Assembly: GCA_026770585.1 (NCBI GenBank)
Contig: MU646454.1
Span: forward strand, 1-18,288
Direction of reading: 5' to 3'
Length of the DNA stretch: 18,288 nucleotides
DNA from: Baffinella frigidus
Lineage: Eukaryota > Cryptophyceae > Cryptomonadales > Baffinellaceae
A program made the translations under genes and the position numbers. Within the stretch, counting starts at the first letter, position 1. Every line of letters begins with the position of its first letter. The notes beneath the pieces are model-generated. The model was not told the DNA's origin. It was given only the letters and a program-made list of their open reading frames with translations, and did no database searches. This document shows positions 1 through 9,500 of the stretch, piece after piece.

Positions 1-136
1 AGGGTTTAGGGTTTAGGGTGTAGGGTTTAGGGATTAGGGTTTAGGTTTCAGGGTGTAGGGTTCAGGGTGTAGGGTTTATGGTTTATGGTTTAGGGTTTCG
101 GGTTTAGGATTTGGGGTTTAGGGTGCAGGGTTCCAC
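1..136 (-). repeat. telomere-like intron cut by the left window edge
   Basis: The sense donor is GGGGAG|GTGGAACCCTGCACCC, followed by degenerate heptamers. The plus strand shows TTTAGGG with TGTAGGG, TTCAGGG, TTTATGG and TTTCGGG variants. The orientation (G-rich strand reading 5' to 3' into the sequence from its left end) is opposite to a genuine left chromosome end, so this is an interstitial repeat. Its acceptor lies outside the window. Confidence 0.75.
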
Positions 137-3100
137 CTCCCCGTGCGAGAGCGTAGGAGTCGCGTGCGGCGCGAGATTCTGCTTATTCGCCACGGCGAGG
201 AGCGTACGGCGCGCCCCGTCACGCGACGCCTCCCCCGGGATGGAGAACACCTCGAGCGCGACGGCCCCCGTTGTAGCGATCGTCTGGATGGGGACGAACC
301 GCCCGTCCCGTCCCCGCGCGCGCAGCACCGACGCGTCCGCCTGCGCGGCGTAGAGCATCACGGACGGGTCCGGGGAGCGCGCCACGTCCCACAGCGCGAG
401 AGATGAAGGGACATCCCAGGTGCCAGCGACGCCGTGGATGGCGCCAAGGGCGGGTTGGGTGAGGACGGCCCCGCAGGACGGGTCGGAGCAGGCGCCGAGG
501 ATCTCGGCGTCGGAGCATGACGCGGACGTCCACGCGGGGAGGGGGGAGGGGACGCGGAAGAGGAGGTCGCGCCGCACGCACCGCATCAGGTCGCGCGAGG
601 GCGGGGAGGCGAGCGGGGCCACGATCGAGGAGAGGCACTCGAACCCCGCGGGTGGAACGCCCGCCCACAACCCCGCGGGCGTGTGCCCGTCGACGCCCAC
701 GAGGTTGGTCGCGAGGGACAGCTCGTAGCGGAGCGGGCGCGCGAGCCACGGGCCATCGCGGAGCAAGACCGACGGGGCGGATGGGCGGCATGCGTACTCC
801 CCAGGGGGGCAGGCCACGGCTGTGTCTCCGAGGCGGTGGAAGCCCGGTGGGGGTGTTGGGCGCCAGAAAGCCATTGATGAGACGCAGGAGTGTGCGGTGA
901 TGCCCTCCCATGAGAACGCGGAGGTGTGCTTGAGGACTTCTTTCTCGATGGCGAACCACGAGGCGAGGACGAGCGCGGGGCCCGTGAAGTTCTCCCCGGA
1001 CGGGATGTTGTCGTTGGGGGAACGCGCGACGTCGAGGAAGGCTGCGGCGACGGGCGCGTCGCCCGCGATGTGCTCGCGCGGCACGAAGCGCTGCGAGGGG
1101 ACGTGCCACTCGAGCACGGCTGTGTGCGCCTCGAACGAGGCGTTGACGCGCGTGACCGGGACAGCCACGAGGAGCGCCCCGGCGCCCGACCACACCGCGG
1201 CGCGCCCGACGAGCACGCTGTCGCCGCTCCCCGCGACCGCAAGGTGCTGCAGGAACCCGAAGCGCTGCGCGCCCGACGACCAGCGGTACACGGAGCAGGC
1301 CGTCGCGGCAGGCAGCCCGGCCGCGGGGAGGCCGTTGGCGGCGTCCGGCGCGTTGGTGACGACGATGAAGTGCTCCTCCCCGCCCGGGGAGTGCCACGCG
1401 GCGTGCGTGACGTCGAGTGCAGCGGCGTCGCGCACCACGTTGCCGTGTGCATCCAGCAACGACAGAGCGAACCTCTCCTCCCACGCCTCCGCCCCCGCGC
1501 GCCACTCCAGCACGCGCGCGCCCGCCGCCCCGGCCGCCACAGCGAGGTAGTTGGAGCCGTTGAACGCGAAGTGGGCGCCGCCGCGCGCGCCGCTCATGGC
1601 CATCCAGCTGGGCGGGGCCGGGCTCGTGGCCTCGCGCGCGGCCGGGCGCATGGTGCGCTCGAAGTCGAGGAGGCGGCGTTCCCCGTCACGCACCGAGTCG
1701 GCGAACTGCAGCATCCCCGTAGCGTTATCCCGTGTGAATTCGACGACCGCGGATGAGGAGTGGCTCGCGATGAGGAGCGCGTTTCCACCGTCGGCTAACA
1801 CCATCCCGCGCGCGCCGTTGAGCGAGTCGAGCGGGAAGCCCATCGGGGATATCTGCTCGGGCGCGAGATCCGCAACGGTCTGGATGAGGGTCAGCTTCCC
1901 GGAGGAAGGATCGTGGGAGAAGACGAGGATCGCGCCGGGGTACGGCTGGAGCGCGTAGAGGATCGGGGTGTGCGTGGTTGTGAGGGAGAAGACGAGGCGG
2001 GCGATGGAGGCGTTGATGGGGCGCGACGCGCGGTGGTTGACCACGAGCGACCCGGAGGGCTCGAGGCGCTCGAAGGCCACGAGGGTCAGCGAGACGTCGC
2101 ACGCGACGTACACGTGCATCCTATCAGGGCTGACGGCGACCGCGCGCGGGCCTTGCAGGGTCCCGTTGAGGACCTCGCGTAACGGGCGGAGCAGGTGCGC
2201 GTGCACGCGGTCGTACGTCCCGTCATCATCACCCGACTCGAAGTTCCCAAGGAGGAGGTGCAGCCCGCCACCCTCCCCGCGCGCGTCCGCCTCCCCCCCA
2301 GGCGGGCCGGGGAGGACCGCGATGGCCTGCGCGCGCTGCGAGGACAGCGCGTGCCCCCCCGCGACGTCCGAGAGGAGCGTGGCCTCGCTGATCAGCCCGA
2401 GAAAGTGCGTGCCGTTCCAGCGGTAGACGGCCGAGCAGTTCCCGGGGATCCCCGTGCGGTTCTCGTCGCAGGCGGTCGCCTGCGCGACCGCCATGAAGGG
2501 GACGTTCCCGTCTGAGAAGAACGCCACGGCCGACGCTTCACGCGTCGCGACCGCCTGGTACAGCACCATCGCGTCCGAGGTCGCGTCCGCGGAGTACACG
2601 TCCGTCGATTTGCCTTGCTCGTTGCAGAACGCGAGGAGCGTGCGCCCGGACACGAGCGCCGACGCGCGCACGCCGCGCGCCCCCATAGTCGGGAATTTCC
2701 GCGCGAGGACGAACGCGGCGCCGTTCCACACGCGCAGCTCTGACTCGCAATCGTGCGAGAACGTCGCGGGGTCGAAGTAGCGCGCGACGGCGAGGTAGAG
2801 CTTGGCGTTGTGCGTGTAGCACGCGACGCCCGCGACGCCCGGGAGATTGATGGTCGGGGTTGTCGCCGCGTGCATCATCCCGCCTGAGAACCGGAAGAAG
2901 GAGATCCCCTCCGTGAAGCTGGCCGCGGCGAAGAGGGTGGAGGCGAGGTGACCTTCGGCGCCGGTCTCACATTTCTCCCACGCCAGGACCGAGCGCGTCG
3001 GCACGCGTTGCACCTCCTCGAGCGCCGTGGCCACCGTCACGCGGAGGAGCACAGAGTCGACGCCCGCCGCGCCACGAGCGCTGCCCCCGTCCCAGTAGCC

Positions 3101-4153
3101 CGCGGCCAGGAGGAAGGACTCGGCCCCGGAGATGAAGTGGATCGCGGATGAGAAGCCGGTGGTCGAGGAGGTGGATGCGGATGCGGTGAGGAGCGCGCGG
3201 CCGTCGCCCCCCTGGGAGAGCGCGTAGAGGCGCGAGGGCGCCGTGAATGTAAAGCGCGCAGTCACCCCACGCATCTGATTCGGACGGATGTTCCCCCAGA
3301 GCGGGAGGGCGTCCGGGTACCCGCACTTCTCGAGGGAGCACGGGCGCACCCACACGGGCAGCCAGGCCGCCCGCCGCTCCCACACCGTCATGACAGCGGC
3401 CTTATGCCCGTGGGGCCAGAACGGCGTGGTGCATTCGAGCTTCCCGCACACCCCTTCCGCGCATGAGGCGGGGGGGAGCGTGGCGGGGGACGCCTGCACC
3501 GCGCGCTGCTGATATCCGAAGCGACACTCGTAGGCGTACGCGGGGTGGAAGCGCCCGACGACGGACAACACGACCGCCTCCCCGATCGGCGACGCTACCT
3601 GCGACGGCGCGCCCTGCGACGGGGCCATGGCCCAGAAGGAGTCGATCTGCACGGGCGTCAGGAGCAGCGCCGCGTGCCGCTTCGCCGCGCGCGCGACGGC
3701 GGACGCGTCGAGCGCCGTGCGGTAGATGCGCGCCATGCGGACCCACCCGACGTGGCCCTGGATGCTTCCCGAGCGCACGTTGTCGTAGGCGCCGATGACG
3801 AGCGGCGTCGCGCCGTCTGACGCGCTGGGGTACGTCAGCAGCCCGCAGTTGTCGCTGCCGCACACGGGGGCGGACTCGCCGAGGACCCCGTTCACGAAGA
3901 TGGCGGCGCGCTTCCCGTCGTAGCTGGCCGCGACGTGGATCCACGCGCCCGGGAAGCATGTCTCCGCCGGACACGCGTACGCCGCGGTGTTCTGCACGTT
4001 GCTCACCTCCGTGGACAGCGACCACAGCAGCGTCATCACGCCCCCCTGGATCGAGTACCCGAGGTTCCACCCCTGGAAATACCCCGCCCCCCCCTGTGCG
4101 ACCGCCACGACCCCTGCGTAGGCACGCCGTTCGACGCCGATGGCGAGGACCAC
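137..4153 (-). CDS. exon with LamG-like, EAR/EPTP-like, lactonase-like propeller and Vps62-like regions
   Basis: This is 1,339 codons, phase 0. Residues about 1-165 look like a LamG/concanavalin-type domain (GAWIHVAASYDGKRAAIFVNG, then GHVGWVRMARIYRTALDASA). Residues about 188-251 hold a lone IPT-like piece ending LECTTPFWPHGHKAAVM. Residues about 448-591 and 863-1044 contain EAR/EPTP-like repeats: LYLAVARYFDP, SELRVWNGAAFVLARKFPT, CSAVYRWNGTHFLGL, ACSVYRWSSGAQRFGFLQ. Between them, residues about 665-829 resemble YVTN/lactonase blades (GPRAVAVSPDRMHVYVACD, GMLQFADSVRDGERR). Residues about 1090-1203 have SSMAFWRPTPPPGFHRLGD and LMRCVRRDLLF, reminiscent of the Vps62/VPS13-associated WRPxxPxGxxxLGD repeat. 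LamG next to EAR repeats also occurs in animal TSPEAR and ADGRV1. The apparent ORF start is a GTG directly after the acceptor, not an initiator. The donor GAG|GTGGAACCC at 136 shows the protein continues beyond the window. Confidence 0.85.
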
Positions 4154-4346
4154 CTAAGGTGGGGTTTAGGGTTTTGGGTTTTGGGTTTTGGGTTTTGGGT
4201 TTTGGGTGTAGGGTTTATGGTTTATGGGTTATGGTTAATGGTTCAGGGTGCTCATGTCAGAGACTAGGGTTTAGGGTTTAGGGTCTAGGGTCTAGGGTCT
4301 AGTGTTTAGTGTTTGGGGTTTACAGTTCAGGGTGTAGGGTAATTAC
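4154..4346 (-). repeat. intron made of TTTTGGG/TTTAGGG repeats (193 bp, phase 0)
   Basis: Sense ends are GAG|GTAATTACCC and CCCCACCTTAG|GTGG. Near the acceptor the plus strand has five TTTTGGG units (about 4172-4207). Then follow TTTATGG variants, a non-repeat patch around 4248-4265, and TCTAGGG/TTTAGGG units toward the donor. The TCTAGGG variants put AG dinucleotides on the sense strand, an exception among these introns. Confidence 0.85.
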
Positions 4347-5682
4347 CTCGACGGTGAGCTGCTCCAGCGGGAGCGTCCCCGCCGCGACAAGCGAGGAAAT
4401 ATCGCGCGCGACGTACATCGCGTAGTTGGAATCCCCGTCAAACTGAACCGCCTCCACCTCGCCCACGCTCGCGAGGAAACTCCGCGCGGTAACCCCCGCG
4501 GGATCCGCGGAATCCCACATGGTGTCCTTCTTGCACGCGGGCGGCGCGAGCACTGCGGGGCCGAGGATGCCAACCGCGTCGGTGAAGTGCGACGGCGCGA
4601 CGTGCAGCGCGGGGGTGAGCTCGGAGCACCCCGCCTCGGAAACGTTGGTCGCGCGGGCGAGGACGCCGCCCGTGTGCTCCGCGGAGAAATCCCAGAAGCC
4701 GACTGTTGCGTTCCAGAGGGCGCCTGGCGGCGCGTCGCGGAGCGCGAGACACGCGGCGGAGTCGCGCTGCGAGGCGCAGGCCCCGTCTTGCTCGTCGAGC
4801 TCGCGCGCGCGCGCGAGCGGGAGGAGCGCGACGTTGTTGAGCGGGAGGTCGCACCCCGACGCCACGAACAAGAGCCGCCCGCCCCCCGCGGTCTCCAAGG
4901 GCACCATCCCGCACACCGAGCGCGAGGGGAGCTCCTGGGTGGGGAGGAAGCGAAGGCGGGCTTCACCCTCTCTTCTCCGGTCGGCGAGGCGCGCGGTGCC
5001 GCCCGGCCCCGCGCCGCGGCGGAGCACCGAGACCGAGTCCGTCGCGAAATCCGCCGAGTAGAGGTGTGTCCCACTCGGGTCGAACGTCACCTCCTCGGAA
5101 TACCCGAGCCCCGGGGACGCCTGCTCAGCGTCCTGCCCCGTGGATGCGAACACGATGGATCCGGATGCGTTGAGGATGAAGCGGGAGTCGCGGCCTTGGA
5201 GGAAGGGGTCGGCCGGGGACACGCCCGTCGCAAAAAGGTCGATTTGGTGCGCGCCCGAGTCCTGGATCACCGAGACCTCCCCGAAATGCTCGCCGCCGTT
5301 GGGGGTGCAGTCGGGCGCGGTCGCACTGTAGAGGTCGGCGCAGCGGCACTCGAGGCCGAAGCCCACGCATTTCGCGGACCACGGGAGCTCGAACCCCGGC
5401 GCGGTTGGCTCGAAGTCGACGGTCACGTTGAAGCGCACGCGCTGCGCCCCGGCGCCCCGCTCGTCCACGACGATCTCGACGTCGACGTGCGCGGTGCCCG
5501 CGCGCGACGGCGCGGGCGCGAACGTGAGCGTCCCGTCCGGCGAGATGTGCGGCTGCTCGAGGAAGAGGGACGGCTGCGAGATGCCGACGACGTTGAAGGT
5601 CACGTCGGACGTCCCCTGGCGAGAAAGCTGGACCTCGGACCCGACCGAGAGCACGCGCGCGAACCCGGGTCGCTCGACGCGC
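4347..5682 (-). CDS. exon with a degenerate Ig-like repeat, Cys-rich linker and propeller-like sequence
   Basis: This is 1,336 bases, in phase 2 and out phase 0. Residues about 10-85 are another cadherin-like module remnant (SDVTFNVVGISQPSLF, ISPDGTLTFAPAPSRAGTA). Residues about 105-125 carry a cysteine cluster (CVGFGLECRCADLYSATAPDC begins here and runs on). From residue about 140 there are propeller-like strands: RFILNASGSIVFAS, EEVTFDPSGTHLYSADFATD and SVSVLRRG, resembling YVTN/lactonase blades, with further cysteines. The end, AVQFDGDSNYAMYVARD, leads into the LamG-like exon. The donor is GTCGAG|GTAATT. Function beyond a binding or structural role is not indicated. Confidence 0.8.
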
Positions 5683-5852
5683 CTGGTTTGGGGTTTGGGG
5701 TTTAGGGTTTAGGGCTTAGGGCTTAGGGTTTAGGGTTTCGGGTTTCAGGTTTCGGGTTTCGAGTTTCGGGTTTCGAGTTTCGGGTTTCGGGTTTCGAGTT
5801 TCGGGTTTCGGGTTTAGGGTTTCGAGTTTAGGGTTTAGGGTTTAGGGTTTAC
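5683..5852 (-). repeat. intron made of TTTCGGG/TTTCGAG and TTTAGGG repeats (170 bp, phase 2)
   Basis: Sense ends are GTAAACCCTAAACCC and CCCAAACCAG. The plus strand shows TTTAGGG at both edges and a central block of alternating TTTCGGG and TTTCGAG units (about 5735-5815). The phase 2 junction joins GG to G, giving GGRVERPGFARV in frame with the next exon. Confidence 0.85.
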
Positions 5853-6055
5853 CCGCCCAGCACCGACGTGGACGCCGACGCCGCGATCTCGAACGCAGGG
5901 AGCGTCACGGTGTTGCTCGCCGTCCACGCCGCGACGTTTGACAGCGCGGGGCGGACGATCTCATCCCCCGGGAGGAGGAGGGATAGCCACGGTGATTCGA
6001 GGAGGGTGTCCTGGACGCGGATTGTCTCTTGGACGGACGTCGCGCGGAACGTCAC
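5853..6055 (-). CDS. exon completing the SEA-like module
   Basis: This is 203 bases, in phase 0 and out phase 2. It begins VTFRATSVQETIRVQD, continues LLESPWLSLLLPGDEIVRP and ends TLPAFEIAASASTSVLGG. Paired with VTFLITFEGL two exons upstream, this gives the two VTF-type strands with intervening helices typical of a SEA-like alpha/beta fold. The donor is GCGG|GTAAACCC at 5852. The TAA inside the donor is intronic. Confidence 0.75.
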
Positions 6056-6196
6056 CTGCACACCGCAGGGGGGTGGTGGAGTTAGAACCCACCCGGGAAA
6101 TGCTCGAATGCGCGACACGGGGTACAGTGATGGCACAATGCGTGGCATGTGCGGTGCGGGCGCTGACTGTTCGGCAATAAATTATCACTCTCTCAC
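6056..6196 (-). other. ordinary GT-AG intron (141 bp, phase 0)
   Basis: The donor GTGAAG|GTGAGAGAG and acceptor GGTGTGCAG|GTGACG are near-consensus. There are no telomere-like repeats; the interior is mixed sequence including an AT-rich GATAATTTATTG stretch just after the donor. AGGTGA is present at both ends. Confidence 0.75.
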
Positions 6197-6266
6197 CTTC
6201 ACTACGCCTCCTGACGGGGCGTTCTGAAGCAGGCGCCGCGCGGGAGGGGGTGATGATGAGGAGGAC
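6197..6266 (-). CDS. 70-nt micro-exon within a SEA-like module
   Basis: The exon is bounded by AAACCAG|GTCCTCC and GTGAAG|GTGAGAG. Its first base completes the TG left by the previous exon (TGG), then 23 codons read a serine/proline run followed by ARRLLQNAPSGGVVK and end in phase 0. Without it, the two flanking exons cannot be joined in frame. The RRLL-x-VxVTF pattern across the next junction (GGVVK to VTFRATS) is what I would expect of the second half of the SEA-like modules common in algal surface proteins (family knowledge, not searched). It is too short for ORF finding and easily missed. Confidence 0.75.
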
Positions 6267-6516
6267 CTGGTTTGAGGTTTAGGTTTTGGGGTTTGGGGTT
6301 TGGGGTTTGGGGTTCAGGGTTTAGGGTTTGGGGTTTGGGGTTTAGGGTTTAGGGTTTAGGGTTTAGGGTTTAGGGAGGTTTGAGGTTTGAGGTGTATGGT
6401 GTATGGTGTATGGTGTATGGTGTATGGTTTATGGGTTATGGTTTCAGGTTTCAGGTTTCAGGTTTCAGGTTTCAGGTTTCAGGTTTAGGGTTTAGGGTGT
6501 AGGGTGTAGGGTTTAC
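6267..6516 (-). repeat. intron made of telomere-like repeats with several local variants (250 bp, phase 2)
   Basis: The sense strand runs from CTG|GTAAACCC to AAACCAG|GTCC. Blocks from right to left on the plus strand: TGTAGGG/TTTAGGG, then about seven TTTCAGG units (about 6442-6484), then about five TGTATGG units (about 6391-6425), then about six TTTAGGG units, then TTTGGGG units. Each variant occurs as its own tandem block. The phase is 2, matched by the 1-base entry of the next small exon. Confidence 0.85.
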
Positions 6517-9500
6517 CAGGCGGGCTCGAGGTAGAGCAGCGCGTACTCAACCCTGAGCGCACCAGCAATCGCCGCCTGGACGTCCCCGAGCGTGGACACA
6601 TCGAGGATCAGCCCCTCGAAGGTTATGAGGAACGTCACGTACGCGGGCGACACCGAGATGAGCAGGCGGAGCGGGGAGCTTGTGTCAGCCCCCGTGCGCC
6701 GCTGGGCCCCGCGCCCGCAGGGCGCCGCCCCGCCGTCGTCCTGCAGCGTCACCGCGAACTCCGCGAACCCCTGGGTGGCTTCCGGGTGGGTGTCGAAGGT
6801 GAGTGTCCCATCGAGGGCGACCGAGGGGGGCGCCGTGAGGAACGAGGCGTTCCCCGAAACCAGCTCGACCCGGAACGTGAGACTCTGCCCCCCCTCGATC
6901 CCCGGCCCCGCGGAGATGTTGGCCGCGAAGGGCTCGGCCTGCGGTTGGGAGCCACCCGCGACGAGCGTGAATGCTTTCCCGCGCGAGGCGTCATCGCCCC
7001 CCCCCCCGCCCGGCCCGCCCGGCCCGCCCGGCGAGAAGAATTCGGTGCGGGACCCGCGGCGCTGCCAGATGGTGTAGGGGGGGAGGAGCGTGAAGGAGGG
7101 CGGGTGGTTGTGGAGCTCGACGGCGAGTGTGAAGTTCTGCTCGGGGGAGCGCGCCTCCTGCGCGCCGGAGTCGACGGCCTGAATGGCGAGGAGGATGGAG
7201 CCGAGCGCGCCAGCGGGGGCGAGGGTGAGGAAGCCGGCAACGTCGACGGCCGGCGGTTCGGAGAAGAGGGACATGAGGGAGCCGGCGGCGCCGGCGACTT
7301 GGTGGAGGAGGAAGGAGAGAGGCTGCCCGGCCTCGTTCTCGGGGGACGAGATGTTGAGCGCGAGCGCGTGCCGCACGGCCCCGTCGTCGTGGCACACGCT
7401 CACCACGGCCGGGGACAGGAGCGCGAAGCGCGTGGGGTCGTTGCGCGGGAGGACGACGACCGAGAAGAAGCGCGGCTCGCTCGCGTCGCTCCCCTCGCGC
7501 GCGACGCCCCCCGAGTCCATGGCCATCACCCGGAACAGCGCCACGCCGTTCTCGTCCGCGGACGGCTCCAGCAGCAGCGTGCCGTTGGCCGTCACGGCCG
7601 GGAGGCGCGCGAGGAGCGCGCTGCTCCCCGACTCCTGCGTGACCACAAACACAACCGCCTGCGCATCTTCCCCGGGGATCCCAGCGGGGCCCGCGAGGAT
7701 GTCGAGCGCGAACGCCTCGATGGCCACGGCCCCCGCGTCCTCGTTGATCGTGGCGTTGCCGCCCGCGAGGGCGAAGGACGGCGCCTGGTTCACGAAGAGC
7801 ACGAACACGTCCAGGAGGAGCGGGGCGGAGGCGTTGGCCCCACCGTGCGCGGTCCCGGCGTCGTCGACGGCCACGACGGCGAACCGCGCGGCGCCGTACG
7901 CGTCGTGCTGCAGCTGTAGGGACAGCTCCCCGGCCAGCGAGATGGCGGGGGGGGCGGCGAGGAGGAGCGCGTTGCCGCTGATGAGCGTGACTTCGTATGA
8001 GACGTGCTGGGACGCCTCCTCCTGGTCGCCATTGGAGAGGAGCGTCGCGAAGCCGGCCATCGAGTGGTTCCCCGTGTTCTGCCACACGGTCACGTTCCCC
8101 CCGAGCGTGAACCGCGGCGCGTGGTTCACCAGCTCCACGACGACCACGAGCGAGTGCGCCACGCTCGTGTCCTCCCCGCCGCCCGCGCGCCCGCCGTTGT
8201 CGCGCGCGGTCACCTCGAACAGCGCCGTCCCATACTTGCTGGGCGCCACCTGGAATGCGAGCGCGCCGGTTGAGGAGATGGATGGCTGGGTGAAGAAGAG
8301 GTCCTGGCGCTGGGTGGTCTGCCGCACGGTGAAGGTGACTGCCTGCGCCGGCTCCGTGCGGCTGGTGGAGCCCTGCTGGTAGGATAGGAGGAACGCGGCG
8401 TCGAGGAAGGGATCCGCGTCCTCCAGAACTGTCACCAACGGCTTGCTGTCGAAGACTGGCGCGGTGTTGACCATGTGCACGAACACCCCGACGGAATGCA
8501 CGGTCCTGTTCTCCTCCAGCCCCGAGCACGCCCGCCCCGCCTCGCTCCCGTCATCCTCCGCCTCGATCTCGAGCATCAGCGGCGCGACCGTGAATTCCCC
8601 CGCGGCGAGGGAGAGGTGTAGCACGGGGAGCCCGCCCTGCATCGTCACAGCCGGGGGCGCGTCGAACACGGAGGGGAGCGCGCCCTCCCCGCGCATGCGG
8701 AAGGTGACCCCCTGCGCGTCCTCGTCGCCCGCGCCCGGAGGCCCCGGAGATAAGGATTTGACCAGTTCCGTGAAGTCGTGCGTCTGCGGGGTGAGGGCCG
8801 GGACGTGCTCGTAGATGTGGAGGACCGACTTGACGAGGGAGAAGGCGGGGGCCCCGTTGACGCGCTCGACCGTGATGGCGAGCGACAGCTGTAGGGAGAC
8901 GTCCTCCCCGCCGTCGGCGACGCCGCCGTCGTCATGCAGGGAAAAGTCGCACGTCACGTCCCCGTTCGCGCGCGGCGCGAGCGCGAACGACAGATTCCCG
9001 TCCCGCGAAATCGTCGGGACCACCCAGAAGAGCCCCGAGGATCCATCACACCGCCCGACGTCAAACGACAGCGCCTGCCCCGCCTCGTTCCACGGCCCGG
9101 GGACGATCATCGTCGCGAACAACGGCAGCTCGACCAACTCGCCGTCCGCCCCCGCCTCGCACACGGTCAGCGCCTCAGCGAGGGAGAACACGGGCCGGTC
9201 GTTGACGCTCTGCACATGCAGGGAAAACACGGCATCAAGCGAGCGGTTCACGCCCCCCCGCTCCGTCCCATCCGAATCCCACAACGTCACCCGGAACGTC
9301 GCGTCGCCAAACTCGTCGTTCGCGGGCGTGAATCGCAGCGTCCCGAGCGCATCGATCTGCGGTCCGGGCGCTGCGAACAAGGCGGGGCTCCCCGCGGTTT
9401 GCTCCACGACGAAGGAGATGTTCTGGGCGTCTTCGCGCGGCACGCCGGACGGCCCCGCGAGGATGGAAAGCGCGAATCCTTCCTGGGTGAACAGCCCTGC

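Noticed and set aside
1-136. A chromosome end (true telomere) at the left edge of the window
   Set aside because: A left telomere should show the C-rich strand on the plus strand; here it is G-rich. The repeat is degenerate, and a donor plus open exon adjoin it exactly as at the other intronic arrays.
822-1756. Plus-strand open frames over the coding exons, some 240 to 520 codons long
   Set aside because: They are shadows in GC-rich coding DNA: their translations are Arg/Ala/Gly/Pro-rich with no domain pattern, while the minus frames show clear repeat families.
6391-6484. A CRISPR-like or satellite array of short direct repeats
   Set aside because: Units are 7 bases with no spacers and grade into TTTAGGG; they are telomere-like variants in an intron.
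5849-6513. A frameshift or pseudogene break between the large exon and the downstream exons
   Set aside because: Splicing through the 70-nt exon at 6197-6266 gives an unbroken frame, so no mutation is needed.
6513-6521. TGG TAA as the true C-terminus of the gene's large exon
   Set aside because: The TAA is part of CTG|GTAAACCC, the same donor used at 13925, and a micro-exon restores the frame into the second half of the SEA-like module.
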